The notes beneath the pieces are model-generated. The model ran no database searches, had not been told where the DNA came from, and saw only the letters and a list, made by a program, of their open reading frames with translations. This document shows, piece by piece, positions 44,664 through 54,247 of a DNA stretch of 64,000 nucleotides. Source of the stretch: Dickeya undicola (GTDB taxonomy: Bacteria; Pseudomonadota; Gammaproteobacteria; Enterobacterales; Enterobacteriaceae); assembly GCF_000784735.1 (NCBI RefSeq), contig NZ_JSYG01000010.1, forward strand, positions 40,973 to 104,972, read 5' to 3'. Numbering within the stretch: position 1 is the stretch's first letter; every line of letters starts with the position of its first letter. The translations under genes were made by a program, and so were the position numbers.

Positions 44664-45863
44664 ATGTCGTTAAGTGCAAATTCAGATGCTGTTTCCTATG
44701 CCAGCGTTACCGGTGTCAAAACTGCAGCGGAAACCGGCGACCGTATTGAGTGGGTTAAATTGTCGCTGGCGTTGTTGCCGCTGGCGACACCGGTGAGTGA
44801 CGCCAAGGTGCTCACCGGACGCCAGAAGCCCCTGACCGAAGTGGCGATTATTATTGCGGAGATTCGCACGCGCGACGGGTTCGAGGGCATTGGCTTCAGT
44901 TATTCCAAGCGCGCAGGCGGCCAGGGGATCTACGCACATGCGAAAGAGATTGCCGATAATCTACTGGGAGAAGACCCGAACGATATCGATAAGATCTACA
45001 GCAAACTACTGTGGGCTGGTGCCTCGGTGGGGCGCAGCGGCATGGCTGTACAGGCCATTTCTCCTATCGACATTGCGCTTTGGGACATGAAGGCTAAGCG
45101 CGCGGGGCTGCCGCTGGCGAAATTACTGGGTGCGCACCGGGATTCGGTTCAGTGCTACAACACCTCCGGCGGCTTTCTGCATACCCCACTGGAACAGGTG
45201 CTGAAGAACGTGGCTTTCTCGCGGGAGAGCGGCATCGGCGGCATCAAGCTGAAAGTCGGGCAGCCCAACACCGCAGAGGATGTCCGCCGTCTGACTGCGG
45301 TCCGCGAGGCGCTGGGTGATGATTTCCCGTTAATGGTGGATGCCAACCAGCAGTGGGATCGTGAAACCGCGATCCGCATGGGGCGCAAAATGGAAGCCTT
45401 CAACCTGATCTGGATTGAAGAGCCGCTGGACGCCTACGACGTGGAAGGCCACGCGCAGCTGGCTGCGGCTCTTGATACGCCAATCGCCACTGGGGAAATG
45501 CTCACCAGTTTCCGGGAGCATGAGCAGTTGATTTTGGGCAACGCCAGCGATGTTGTGCAGCCGGACGCGCCGCGCGTGGGCGGGATCTCGCCGTTCCTGA
45601 AAATCATGGATCTGGCAGCGAAACACGGCCGTAAGCTGGCACCGCATTTTGCGATGGAAGTGCATTTGCATCTGGCCGCCGCCTACCCGCTGGAACCCTG
45701 GCTGGAACATTTCGAATGGCTCAACCCACTGTTTAACGAACAGCTTGAGCTGCGCGATGGACGCATGTGGGTGTCGGACCGTCACGGTCTGGGCTTCACC
45801 CTGAGCGAGCAGGCTCGCAAATGGACGAAACTGAGCTGTGAATTTGGCAAATACACCGGGTGA
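44664..45863 (+). CDS. L-talarate/galactarate dehydratase
   Basis: A 399-residue enolase-superfamily acid-sugar dehydratase (mandelate racemase subgroup). It is nearly colinear with the Salmonella talarate/galactarate dehydratase as I recall it. Catalytic Lys197 (GIKLKVGQ), metal ligands Asp226 (MVDANQQW), Glu252 (WIEEPLDAYD), Glu278 (ATGEML) and catalytic His328 (LAPHFAMEVH) are all in place. The product is 5-keto-4-deoxy-glucarate-type acid. The start ATG 44664 has GAGGAT upstream; an in-frame ATG at 44622 lies inside the operator. No aldolase or transporter is adjacent. Confidence 0.92.
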   Translation: MSLSANSDAVSYASVTGVKTAAETGDRIEWVKLSLALLPLATPVSDAKVLTGRQKPLTEVAIIIAEIRTRDGFEGIGFSYSKRAGGQGIYAHAKEIADNLLGEDPNDIDKIYSKLLWAGASVGRSGMAVQAISPIDIALWDMKAKRAGLPLAKLLGAHRDSVQCYNTSGGFLHTPLEQVLKNVAFSRESGIGGIKLKVGQPNTAEDVRRLTAVREALGDDFPLMVDANQQWDRETAIRMGRKMEAFNLIWIEEPLDAYDVEGHAQLAAALDTPIATGEMLTSFREHEQLILGNASDVVQPDAPRVGGISPFLKIMDLAAKHGRKLAPHFAMEVHLHLAAAYPLEPWLEHFEWLNPLFNEQLELRDGRMWVSDRHGLGFTLSEQARKWTKLSCEFGKYTG

Positions 45864-45894
45864 CGTCCGGTACGGTTGCCTGTGATGTTTACTG

Positions 45895-45998
45895 CGCCGC
45901 TGCAACGTGAAGTGTGACGGGGATATACCCTATATCATTCAGGTTACAGCGGCGTTGGCTTTTTACTCGGCCCATTCCTCAGCCTAAAGGGCCAACGC
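45895..45998. repeat. Palindromic intergenic element (copy 2)
   Basis: CGCCGCTGCAACGTGAAGT (45895 on) is complementary, with a few mismatches, to TTCAGGTTACAGCGGCG at 45938-45954. A second pair, GCGTTGGC (45952-45959) and GCCAACGC (45991-45998), forms an adjacent hairpin. The left end is related to the repeat at 34107-34135, and a CTGCAACTCGAATTATTTTT stretch at 46031 belongs to the same kind of element. It may also end the dehydratase transcript. The remaining 46055-46180 stretch is very AT-rich with no gene. Confidence 0.65.
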
Positions 45999-46182
45999 TT
46001 CGCATTGTTCAAAACGCAAAACATTTTGCCCTGCAACTCGAATTATTTTTGGTGTAAGCATTAATTATGAATATAATTATTGCGATAATAATTTAATTTT
46101 AATTATTAACTACGTATTTATATTTTTAAAATAAATAATCATCATTGGGAATACTTTATATTTTGTATTTTGATGATTTTTT

Positions 46183-46196
46183 TAAGATTATCCTGA
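46183..46196 (+). promoter_or_regulatory. RcsAB-box-like site before the EPS operon
   Basis: TAAGATTATCCTGA matches 12 of 14 positions of the recalled RcsAB consensus TRVGAAWAWTSYGM. It lies 88 nt upstream of the first exopolysaccharide gene, as expected for capsule operons controlled by the Rcs phosphorelay. Confidence 0.55.
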
Positions 46197-46283
46197 TTGC
46201 TATTTGAAATTTTACTTAGGTGTTATATTATGCCCGGCCGGAGAGGTTCCGATAATAAAAACCTAATGGATTATGATTAAAAA

Positions 46284-47690
46284 GTGTCTAGTAATCAGAT
46301 AAAAATTTCCTATGGAAATGACTTTTTTGTTATTAAGTTGATGGATTTCTTGTCAATAAATTTAACATTAATAGTCAGCGCCAGGCTATTTTTAATGGGC
46401 GACTTCGATGATGTTATTATGATTAGTTTGCTATTCTCCACATCGTTTTTACTTATTGGAGAATACACTGGCTTATATCATAATAGACTTAAAAATATGC
46501 AATTACGCGGTCAACGAAGACTGTGGGGATGTGCATTGTTCTCCATTATATTTGTTGAGGTTGTCAGAGAGTATGTCGGTACATTGTACTCTTTGGGGTT
46601 ATTGCATCATCTCGATAACATCTATTTTTCTGCGACATTATATTGGTATATTCTTTCGCTATGTGGTCTTTATATTACGCGTTTTATTACCTGTAAATTT
46701 ACGGCTAAAAAACGGATTCGGATTGCTATTGTGGGTTTAACGCCGGGTGGGTTAGCGGCGGAAAAAGCACTACTCAAAGAGTATGCCAATATGCAGTTAG
46801 AATTGGCTTTTTATGACGACAGGAATCCGTCCCGTTGTGGTTATCTGACTAAAAGCCCTTATAAAGGAAAAGTCAGTGAACTGGTTGAAGAAGCTAAAGC
46901 AGGCAGAGTGGATGAGATTTATATTGCCCTGCCAATGATTGCGCTGAAACGCATTCGCTATTTTTTGTCGATGATGTCAGATACGACGGTTGATACTTAC
47001 ATCATTCCTGACCTTTATGCTTACAGTTCATATGTGTCACAACTTCGTTCTATCAATAACATTCAGACCATCAGTATTTTTAGATCGCCGTTTGATGGTA
47101 TTGGTTCTGTTATTAAGCGTATTGAAGATTTAGTCATCGGTGGGGTGATTACACTCATGATTTCACCGCTGCTGTTGCTGATTGCTATTGGCATCAAACT
47201 CACATCACCTGGGCCGGTGTTATTCAAGCAGGACCGTTACGGTCTGAGCGGCAACAAAATTAAAGTATGGAAATTCCGCTCGATGCACGTCATGGAGAAT
47301 GCCGACGTGGTGAAACAGGCGACCAGAAACGATCCTCGTGTTACGCCTTTTGGCGCATTTTTACGCCGCACCTCGCTGGATGAACTGCCGCAGTTTTTCA
47401 ATGTGTTGCAGGGCACGATGTCGATTATTGGCCCGCGTCCTCATGCCGTGGTGCATAACGAGCAATATCGCCAGCTGGTCGAAAATTACATGATTCGCCA
47501 TAAAGTGAAGCCTGGCATTTCAGGATTGGCGCAGGTTAATGGTTATCGTGGCGAAGTGGATACCCTGGATAAAATGGAAAAACGGGTTCACTACGATATT
47601 GCCTATATTCAGAGTTGGTCCCTTTGGCTGGATATCAAGATTATCTTTAGAACCATTTTCAAAGGCTTTATCGGTGAAAATGCGTACTAA
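46284..47690 (+). CDS. Undecaprenyl-phosphate sugar-1-phosphate transferase (WcaJ-like)
   Basis: The initiating enzyme of the polysaccharide: it loads a hexose-1-phosphate, usually glucose, on undecaprenyl phosphate. At 468 residues it has the WcaJ layout: four N-terminal membrane helices (within residues 12-130), a Rossmann-like middle part (VGLTPGGLAAEKALL), a fifth helix near 280-305 and the C-terminal bacterial sugar transferase domain with KVWKFRSMH, RRTSLDELPQFFNVL and SIIGPRPHAV. The start is a GTG at 46284 with no clear ribosome site, so an ATG at 46341 is possible but would trim TM1. First gene of the operon. Confidence 0.9.
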   Translation: MSSNQIKISYGNDFFVIKLMDFLSINLTLIVSARLFLMGDFDDVIMISLLFSTSFLLIGEYTGLYHNRLKNMQLRGQRRLWGCALFSIIFVEVVREYVGTLYSLGLLHHLDNIYFSATLYWYILSLCGLYITRFITCKFTAKKRIRIAIVGLTPGGLAAEKALLKEYANMQLELAFYDDRNPSRCGYLTKSPYKGKVSELVEEAKAGRVDEIYIALPMIALKRIRYFLSMMSDTTVDTYIIPDLYAYSSYVSQLRSINNIQTISIFRSPFDGIGSVIKRIEDLVIGGVITLMISPLLLLIAIGIKLTSPGPVLFKQDRYGLSGNKIKVWKFRSMHVMENADVVKQATRNDPRVTPFGAFLRRTSLDELPQFFNVLQGTMSIIGPRPHAVVHNEQYRQLVENYMIRHKVKPGISGLAQVNGYRGEVDTLDKMEKRVHYDIAYIQSWSLWLDIKIIFRTIFKGFIGENAY

Positions 47691-48966
47691 ATTGATCATC
47701 GCCGCTGGAATGATCATGCCTTATCCCGCCTGGGCTGACCTGATACCGAAATCGCATATCGGTATGGCAGGTATTGATTTTCAAAGCCAGGTCGGTCTGG
47801 ATTATGGGCATGAGAATAATGTGACCTATCAGGCTTATCAGCAAGACGCGGTGCATTCTGATTTTCAGAGCGTCAGGCCGATGATGAAAGCCATTGGCGC
47901 GCGTTATCAGGACCAATATCTGCTGATGTATTCCGGTGATTATCGTCGTTACGATCGTGATTCGGCAGATAATTATACCGACCATTTTTTTCGTTTTAAT
48001 GGTGCATGGCGCTACGGGCTAAAGCATGGGCTTACGCTCAGCCTGGAGGATACTCTCGGGCATGAGACGCGTGGGCGTGGTATTACCGAAGGTTTTCGAC
48101 CACAACAGTTCAATGACTTCGGTATTCATGCGCCGTTGAACAGCGAACTGTTGAACAGTGAATTACGCTACAGCTATGGCGCACCGAAAGGGCGTGGTAA
48201 AGCCGAACTCGCTTTGCTGTTTAAAAAACTGCGTTTAAACCATACGGACGATATTAAAAATACGGATATTGATTTTTATAACTATGTCCGTGGGCAGGAA
48301 TGGCACGAGAATGGTCTGATCGCTGAATTATCTGATCAATACTCGTCAGCAACACGCTTTCGCTACCGCTTTATGAATCATCAGCGGCGTTATGAGGTCG
48401 ATGCGCAAAAAGACACGGACGAGTATTACCTGGAATACGGTATTCAATCGCAGCTGACGGGCAAAACCCGCGTAGATGCCAACGTCTCCTGGCTATATAA
48501 AACGTTCGATAATAACCCACATGCCAGGGATTTTAGCGGGGTAAACTGGGATATTCAGGCCGAGTGGAAACCGCTCGAACAATCCGTATTTACGGTCTAT
48601 ACGTCGCAGCAGATTAAAGATCCGTCGGAAGTCGGCGGCTATATCATGGCGTCTAAATACGGCATCTCCTATCAGCATTTTTGGCTTGCCGATCGTTTCT
48701 CCACCCGGTTTGACTATTCATACCTGAGCGAGGGTTACAAGAATTACCCGAAGGATCGCCAAGACAGAAATAGGGTGTTCACCTTTGCCGTCAGTTATAA
48801 CGTCAGACCCTCGATTAACGTTGAAGCCAGGTATCAACTGAACACGCAACGTTCCAATCAAGATACCGACTCTTTCTTCATTGGCCCTGATGGCAATCGC
48901 CAGGTTGTCAGAACGCTGGGCCACGATAACTCCCTGATTATGTTGACAGCTAAGGTACAGATCTAA
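47680..48966 (+). CDS. Outer-membrane beta-barrel of the EPS cluster
   Basis: A 428-residue exported protein. Signal peptide MRTKLIIAAGMIMPYPAWA is followed by alternating short strands with aromatic girdles (YQDQYLLMYSGDYRRYDRD, FRYRFMNHQRRYEVD, TRVDANVSWLYKTFDNN), the look of a 16-18-stranded barrel. This matches the putative beta-barrel porin 2/EpsL group found in Wzx/Wzy-type EPS loci. It probably forms or assists the outer-membrane exit, working with the short Wza-like lipoprotein. The chosen ATG lies 11 nt inside the preceding gene. Confidence 0.75.
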   Translation: MRTKLIIAAGMIMPYPAWADLIPKSHIGMAGIDFQSQVGLDYGHENNVTYQAYQQDAVHSDFQSVRPMMKAIGARYQDQYLLMYSGDYRRYDRDSADNYTDHFFRFNGAWRYGLKHGLTLSLEDTLGHETRGRGITEGFRPQQFNDFGIHAPLNSELLNSELRYSYGAPKGRGKAELALLFKKLRLNHTDDIKNTDIDFYNYVRGQEWHENGLIAELSDQYSSATRFRYRFMNHQRRYEVDAQKDTDEYYLEYGIQSQLTGKTRVDANVSWLYKTFDNNPHARDFSGVNWDIQAEWKPLEQSVFTVYTSQQIKDPSEVGGYIMASKYGISYQHFWLADRFSTRFDYSYLSEGYKNYPKDRQDRNRVFTFAVSYNVRPSINVEARYQLNTQRSNQDTDSFFIGPDGNRQVVRTLGHDNSLIMLTAKVQI

Positions 48967-48967
48967 C

Positions 48968-49525
48968 GTGAAAGTCATAAAACTGTGCATTTTTCTGTGC
49001 CTGAGCGTCTGGTTGGCGGGATGTTCGCTGTCTACCCCGCAGCAACTGGAAAAAACCGACAATGAAACAACTGGTTATCAATTAGATGAGGGCGATTCTG
49101 TCAATATTCTGGTGTACGGCGAGCCGGAAATGACAATGACTTTTATGCTGGATAAAAGTGGCGCGATTAACTTCCCCTATATCGGTCAACTGGTGTTGAA
49201 AGGGAAAACACCGGGGCAGGTCGGTGAAGAGCTGGCCCATCGCCTGCGTGGTGACTATCTGCAAAACCCAATGGTGACGGTCAGCATCGCCGAGTTCCGG
49301 AAATTCTATATCACCGGTGAAGTGGAGAAGCCGAACGGATATGCCTACGAGCCGGGCTTAACCGTTGAAAAAGCGCTGGCACTGGCTGGCGGATTTACCG
49401 ATCGTGCCGACCGTAAAGATGTGAGTGTTCGCCTGTCGAACAGCAATCAACTGATTGAAAATGTTGATGTAAGACGCGCTGTTCACCCCGGTGATACCGT
49501 GATTGTCGGTATGAGCTTTTTCTGA
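48968..49525 (+). CDS. Short Wza-like polysaccharide export lipoprotein
   Basis: A 185-residue lipoprotein starting with GTG. The lipobox is LAGC (Cys19). A Poly_export domain (YQLDEGDSVNILVYGEPEM near 37-55, DKSGAINFPYIGQL) and an SLBB segment (FYITGEVEKPNGYAYEPGLTVEKALALAGG near 112-141) follow. It is half the length of E. coli Wza (about 380) and lacks the C-terminal helix that forms the outer-membrane pore, so it needs another channel, plausibly the barrel encoded just upstream. Similar to EpsA/GumB-type proteins. Confidence 0.88.
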   Translation: MKVIKLCIFLCLSVWLAGCSLSTPQQLEKTDNETTGYQLDEGDSVNILVYGEPEMTMTFMLDKSGAINFPYIGQLVLKGKTPGQVGEELAHRLRGDYLQNPMVTVSIAEFRKFYITGEVEKPNGYAYEPGLTVEKALALAGGFTDRADRKDVSVRLSNSNQLIENVDVRRAVHPGDTVIVGMSFF

Positions 49526-49527
49526 CC

Positions 49528-51660
49528 ATGAGCCTATCTATAGTGGAAAATGGCAGAAAACTGGAAAGCACGATCGATTTCTCCAGATTTGCTCAAAAGA
49601 TCAAACAGAACGGTTGGAAGATCATTCTGGCTGGCTTGATGAGCGCGCTGGTGGCCTACCCGCTGATCAGCATGATCACGCCCAAATATGTTTCGACGGC
49701 AACGGTGCTGCTGAAAGCACAGCAGGATAACGTATCGCCTTTGCCGCAGGTTGATGGCTATGACTCCACCCGCAGCGGCTATTACGAAACCCAGTATGCG
49801 TTGATGCAGTCACGCATTGTGCTGGAACAAGCCGTGCGGGACATCCGGCTGGACCAAAACCCCGCGTTTAATGGTGATACCGGCAAAAACGTAGATAACC
49901 ATGCCGATGAACAGCAGCGGGTCGATAACGCGCTGAATGCGATAGCGAGAAACCTCACTATCAACGGTGTTCGCACCACGCATCTCGCTACGATCTCCTA
50001 CGAATCGGCATCGCCTGCGCTTTCGGCCGACATCGCTAACGGTGTGGCGCAGGCGTTTATTGACTATACGGCGAAGCAAAAGCACCTCAAAACGCTGAAA
50101 GCCAAAGCGTTGAACCAAAAACAGATGGAAGAAGTCTGGCAGCAAGTTGTTGAGCAACAGGCGGCTATCGACCAGTTTCTGAAGAAAGAAGGGCTGCTCA
50201 CGTTTCGTGGTGTGGATGGCTTTGAGACTGAACAGCTGGGGATCGTCACCACGAAGTTGGCGGATGCGACCCAGCGTCGTATCAGAGCAGAAACGAATTA
50301 CAACAGCGTGCGCTTGAACGCGGGTAAGTCGCTGGAAAACGTGATTTCCCTGCCTGATATTTCTAATCATGCCCAGATTCAGGATTTGCGTATCGCGCTG
50401 ATTCAGGCCCGGCGTTCTTTATATGATTTGCGTAAGCGCTATGGGCTGAAACACACCAAAATCCTCGAAGCCGAAGCCCAGGTGCAGGCGATTGAGGAAC
50501 AGACCCGCACGGTGTTATTTGAACTGGAGGACGGGCTGAATAAGCAGTATCAGGCGGCGTTGAAGGATGAAAAATACTATCAGCAGCTGTTGAATCAACA
50601 GAAAGCGGATTTTCAAACGCTGGCGTCTAAACGTGATGAATACAACAACCTGACCACCGCGCTGGATAAAACCAAAGAACTGTATAAGGCGCTTTACCAA
50701 CGCACGAAGGAGCAGACGCTCGCGGGGAACTATTTCGAGCCGGACGCGATACTTTACGACCCGGCGGTGCCAGCAGACCGCCCTTCAAAGCCCAATAAAA
50801 CGATGCTGCTGGTGATGGTTGTCATGCTAACCCTGATGTTCTCCGTGGTTTACTTCATCGTGAAAGCCGCGCTGGATAATTCCATCAACAGCATCAGCCA
50901 GATGAAAAAGCGCCTGAATGTGGTGCCAGTGGGTGAAATTCGCACCTTTGCCCAAGGGGTGACGCGCGCTCAGGTGGTGCGTTTGATCACCGAATCGCCG
51001 TTGGATGTCGATATTGTCCACAGTATGCGAACCCACATTTTGTTATCGCATCCCTCCTGCCAAACCCTTGCCGTCAGCTCGACCGAGCGCGGTGAAGGGC
51101 GTTCATTGCTGGCGCATCTGCTGGCGACTTCCTTCAGTGCTGACCAAAAAACGCTGCTTATCGATCTGGATTTCTTTAACGACGGCGGGCTAACGCAAGA
51201 GTTGGCACACCCGGCCGCGGTTGGCGTGGCGGAACTACTACAAGGTCAATCACCGCTGGATGCCGCGCTGGTGACAATCAATGAACATTTAAGCTTCCTG
51301 CCGCGGGGTCATGCCTCGACGTCTTCTTTATTGATGCTGTCGTCCACGCATTTTTCGACGTTGATGGCTGAGCTGAAAACGCGCTATCAGCGAATTATCG
51401 TTGACGTGGCCGCGGTGAATCAAACCCAGGATATTCAATTAATTAGCCGGGTGATAGACGGGCTGGTTTTTGTGCTGAAAGCGGGTGCGTGGCGTGCAGG
51501 CGATGTGCTGAATGCCATTGAAAACGTGCAGCACCACCGCGCGGTGTTGATCGGCGCGGTCATCAATCGGGTGGCGGATAAGAACCTCGAAACCAAAGAG
51601 GGCGTTCGCTCCCTGAACCAACACATGAATACGCTAATCAACAGTACGGGCCACCTATGA
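49528..51660 (+). CDS. Wzc-like chain-length protein with degenerate kinase site
   Basis: A 710-residue polysaccharide co-polymerase. TM1 is near residues 33-52, a long periplasmic Wzz/coiled-coil region follows (about 53-425, with GNVD-like helices and the PxxPxxPsKPxK motif before TM2), TM2 is near 427-450, and then a cytoplasmic BY-kinase-like domain. In that domain the Walker A is ERGEGRS with Arg525 in place of the invariant Lys. Walker A' is LLIDLDFF instead of LLIDxDxR, and Walker B lacks the usual DTPP (IIVDVAAVN). No C-terminal Tyr cluster exists (tail LNQHMNTLINSTGHL). I infer a structural, non-kinase role. No Wzb-type phosphatase gene is in the operon, which fits. Confidence 0.88.
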   Translation: MSLSIVENGRKLESTIDFSRFAQKIKQNGWKIILAGLMSALVAYPLISMITPKYVSTATVLLKAQQDNVSPLPQVDGYDSTRSGYYETQYALMQSRIVLEQAVRDIRLDQNPAFNGDTGKNVDNHADEQQRVDNALNAIARNLTINGVRTTHLATISYESASPALSADIANGVAQAFIDYTAKQKHLKTLKAKALNQKQMEEVWQQVVEQQAAIDQFLKKEGLLTFRGVDGFETEQLGIVTTKLADATQRRIRAETNYNSVRLNAGKSLENVISLPDISNHAQIQDLRIALIQARRSLYDLRKRYGLKHTKILEAEAQVQAIEEQTRTVLFELEDGLNKQYQAALKDEKYYQQLLNQQKADFQTLASKRDEYNNLTTALDKTKELYKALYQRTKEQTLAGNYFEPDAILYDPAVPADRPSKPNKTMLLVMVVMLTLMFSVVYFIVKAALDNSINSISQMKKRLNVVPVGEIRTFAQGVTRAQVVRLITESPLDVDIVHSMRTHILLSHPSCQTLAVSSTERGEGRSLLAHLLATSFSADQKTLLIDLDFFNDGGLTQELAHPAAVGVAELLQGQSPLDAALVTINEHLSFLPRGHASTSSLLMLSSTHFSTLMAELKTRYQRIIVDVAAVNQTQDIQLISRVIDGLVFVLKAGAWRAGDVLNAIENVQHHRAVLIGAVINRVADKNLETKEGVRSLNQHMNTLINSTGHL

Positions 51661-52868
51661 GTTTATTAAAAAGCGTTTCTACCATTGCGGGGTCGTCGGT
51701 GCTTTCACAACTGATTGGCGCGCTGTCTATCTGGCTGATTTCACATAAATACGATATGGCCGAGGTGGGAATCTACGCGCTGAGTTACAGCATCGTGTTG
51801 GTGGGAGCGCAGGTCTGTACCTTTGCATCGCAATTGCTGATTCCAAAACAGCCAGACAGTGAGCTGGCGCAGAGTGTGGTGTTCAGCGTGCTGCAAAGTC
51901 TGCTTATCGCTGTGCCTTACGCGATGCTGACCGCATGGCTGTTCCAGCGAAATGTATTCTTTCTCTACCTGCTGACACTGGCCTATGCGTGGGTGTTGAT
52001 CGCGGAGAATTTATCGCTACGCGAGGGTAATTACCGTTTCCTGGCTTTTCAGCGGCTCGCTGTCTCGGTCGTTGTCGTGCTTTCGGTGGTGTTCTCGTCA
52101 CATACCAGCGCATTTTATTGGTCCTGGGCCTGCGCCATGATGGTGCTTATTAGCAGCTGTATTTTACATTCGTTCGATATTCACACCGTGACGCTCAGAC
52201 ATTTTAGTCCGCAGCGTAATGTGGCTTTCTTTCATCAGCATGTTCATCACCTCAGCCGGGTTGGCAGCGCCGAAGTGCTGGCGATGGTTAGTAGCAATCT
52301 ACCGGTGATGCTGATTAACTTTTGGTTTTCCGCGTTGACGGCGGGTTATTTCTCGGTGGTGAGCCGCTTTTGTCTGGCACCGGTGGTGATCATCGGTAAT
52401 GCGGTGCGTAACTCTATTTTTTCAACGTGGTCGGCTGATTTCAGAAATAAGCAGTTCAACTATGCGGAGTTTAAAAAAGTTCGCCTGGTATTATTGATGG
52501 CCGGGGTTGTCTGCACGCTGGGGGTATTTATTTTCTATCCGCTGGTGATGCGTTTGTTTTTCAGCGAAGAGTGGATTAACTCCATTCCCACGTCTCGCTA
52601 TATGCTTCCTTATTTATTCCCTGCGCTGGCGGTGTGCCCGTTAACGGTGATTGAACTCATCTTTGGCTCTCATCGCTATTTTCTACGTATTCAGTTAGAG
52701 CAGTTGGCGGTGGTGGTCGTCGCCTTTGTGATTGTGCCTTATTTTTATCATCACTATGCCACGTCGATGATTCTGTTTTCCGTGCTGACGTTTGTGCGCT
52801 ATGCGTTTATTTATCTCAAAGTGAATAAACGCGCCAGCTTGCTGAACAGTATGACGGTAGCGTCATGA
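51657..52868 (+). CDS. Wzx-type polysaccharide flippase
   Basis: A 403-residue integral membrane protein with about 12 predicted helices, starting STIAGSSVLSQLIGALSIWLISHKYDMAEVGIYALSYSI (motif GSSVLSQLIGAL), the opening typical of Wzx/MATE-like O-unit translocases. It flips undecaprenyl-linked repeat units to the periplasm. It overlaps the previous gene (ATGA) and the next one by 4 nt. Confidence 0.85.
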   Translation: MSLLKSVSTIAGSSVLSQLIGALSIWLISHKYDMAEVGIYALSYSIVLVGAQVCTFASQLLIPKQPDSELAQSVVFSVLQSLLIAVPYAMLTAWLFQRNVFFLYLLTLAYAWVLIAENLSLREGNYRFLAFQRLAVSVVVVLSVVFSSHTSAFYWSWACAMMVLISSCILHSFDIHTVTLRHFSPQRNVAFFHQHVHHLSRVGSAEVLAMVSSNLPVMLINFWFSALTAGYFSVVSRFCLAPVVIIGNAVRNSIFSTWSADFRNKQFNYAEFKKVRLVLLMAGVVCTLGVFIFYPLVMRLFFSEEWINSIPTSRYMLPYLFPALAVCPLTVIELIFGSHRYFLRIQLEQLAVVVVAFVIVPYFYHHYATSMILFSVLTFVRYAFIYLKVNKRASLLNSMTVAS

Positions 52869-54247
52869 TTCTGAATACCGGGCTTTACCTGCAGGTTTAT
52901 GTCGTTATCACGCTGGCATTCTGCGGGTTGACGCAATATTTCACCGGTCTGCTGGCGGTGTTGTGGTTGCCTTTTATTTTGGCGCTGATCATGGTGGGGT
53001 TACTGATTATGCAGACCCGCTACGATGCGTTGCATTTGGATACACAGGAGTGGGTGGTACTCACGCTGTACCTCTCTTTTTTGGCGATGGCGGGGGTATC
53101 TACCCTGTTGCAGGGCGGAATAACGGTCACGATTGTTGGTTTTAAAAACGAAATTGCCTTGTCGTTGATAATATTTTGCCTGTTGCTGGGGTTTTGCCGC
53201 GAGTCACAAATTTATCGCGTGACCCGCTGCTTATATTGGGTGTTCTACGCGCAGTTTCCTGTTGTGATTTATCAGGTGTTGTTTGTGTTGCCGCGGCGTG
53301 TAGCGCTGCGTGGTGAAGACGAAAAATGGGACTCCGTGGTCGGCACGTTTGGCGGCGACCCAATGGGCGGTGGCAATACCGCAGCAATGGGGCTGTTTTG
53401 TCTGCTGATTATGCTGCTGAAAGTTTCAGAATTTAAACATGGTTTGACGTCGTTTAAATCCACAGCGATACATATCGTTTTGGGATTTGGCCTGTGTATT
53501 CTGGGGGAAGTGAAGTTCGTGATCCTGGTTTCTCCGTTATTGCTGGCCTGGGTGTGGTTAATGCCGAGCTACATCAAAGGTATGAATAACGTAAACCTGA
53601 AAGCGATTTTACTGATTTTTATCGGCATGGCGTTACTCATTACCGTGGCGATTACTATTCTGGCTTCGGGTTACTCCTCGGCATTTGGTAGCGACCCGAC
53701 GAAAAGCGCATTAAGCGTATTTATGGATTCGCTAGGCTATATTTTTGATACCAATTACATTATGGATTCCGGTGAGCTTGGCCGTCTCACGACGATATTT
53801 TTCTGGCTGAAAAATCACGACATGTGGGGGCTTTCCGGTACGCTATTTGGTTACGGGTTAAATGCCACCAACAGTGGTAGCGCCGTTTCTCCGGGTTTTT
53901 TAAATATTATTTATAACCTGATTATCGATTCGACGTCGCTCAGTGTACTGCTATGGGAAGTGGGCGTGATCGGTACGCTGTTTTTTATCGGGTTAATTAT
54001 TTATATCTTAATTATTGCGCGCCCAACGCCGGTGCTGTCGCGTCATGAAATAGACCGACAGGACCTGCAACTGTTGAGTTTTTCTCCAGCATTTAATGTT
54101 TTTGCGGTTGGGTGCCTGCTGAGCCTGCCTTATAGCCAGATCCTGATGATTATTCCCATGCTGCAATTCCTGTTTTATTTGTCTCTGGGCTCAAGTCTGG
54201 TGATTCGCCATGCTGTGTGCCGTTATACCGGAAAATCGTATGAGTGA
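52865..54247 (+). CDS. Wzy-like polysaccharide polymerase candidate
   Basis: A 460-residue polytopic membrane protein with about 11-12 helices and one large soluble loop near residues 270-345 (SGYSSAFGSDPTKS...GLNATNSGSAVSPG). Wzy polymerases have little sequence conservation; topology, the large periplasmic loop and position next to the flippase support the call. It overlaps the flippase by 4 nt and the following glycosyltransferase by 8 nt. Confidence 0.75.
   Translation: MILNTGLYLQVYVVITLAFCGLTQYFTGLLAVLWLPFILALIMVGLLIMQTRYDALHLDTQEWVVLTLYLSFLAMAGVSTLLQGGITVTIVGFKNEIALSLIIFCLLLGFCRESQIYRVTRCLYWVFYAQFPVVIYQVLFVLPRRVALRGEDEKWDSVVGTFGGDPMGGGNTAAMGLFCLLIMLLKVSEFKHGLTSFKSTAIHIVLGFGLCILGEVKFVILVSPLLLAWVWLMPSYIKGMNNVNLKAILLIFIGMALLITVAITILASGYSSAFGSDPTKSALSVFMDSLGYIFDTNYIMDSGELGRLTTIFFWLKNHDMWGLSGTLFGYGLNATNSGSAVSPGFLNIIYNLIIDSTSLSVLLWEVGVIGTLFFIGLIIYILIIARPTPVLSRHEIDRQDLQLLSFSPAFNVFAVGCLLSLPYSQILMIIPMLQFLFYLSLGSSLVIRHAVCRYTGKSYE

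Noticed and set aside
45864..46283. JUMPstart/ops element (GGCGGTAG) for RfaH before the EPS operon
   Set aside because: Looked for by eye; no match in the leader.
49528..51660. Active tyrosine autokinase Wzc
   Set aside because: Walker A Lys, Walker B and Tyr tail are missing, so only the co-polymerase role is kept in the call.
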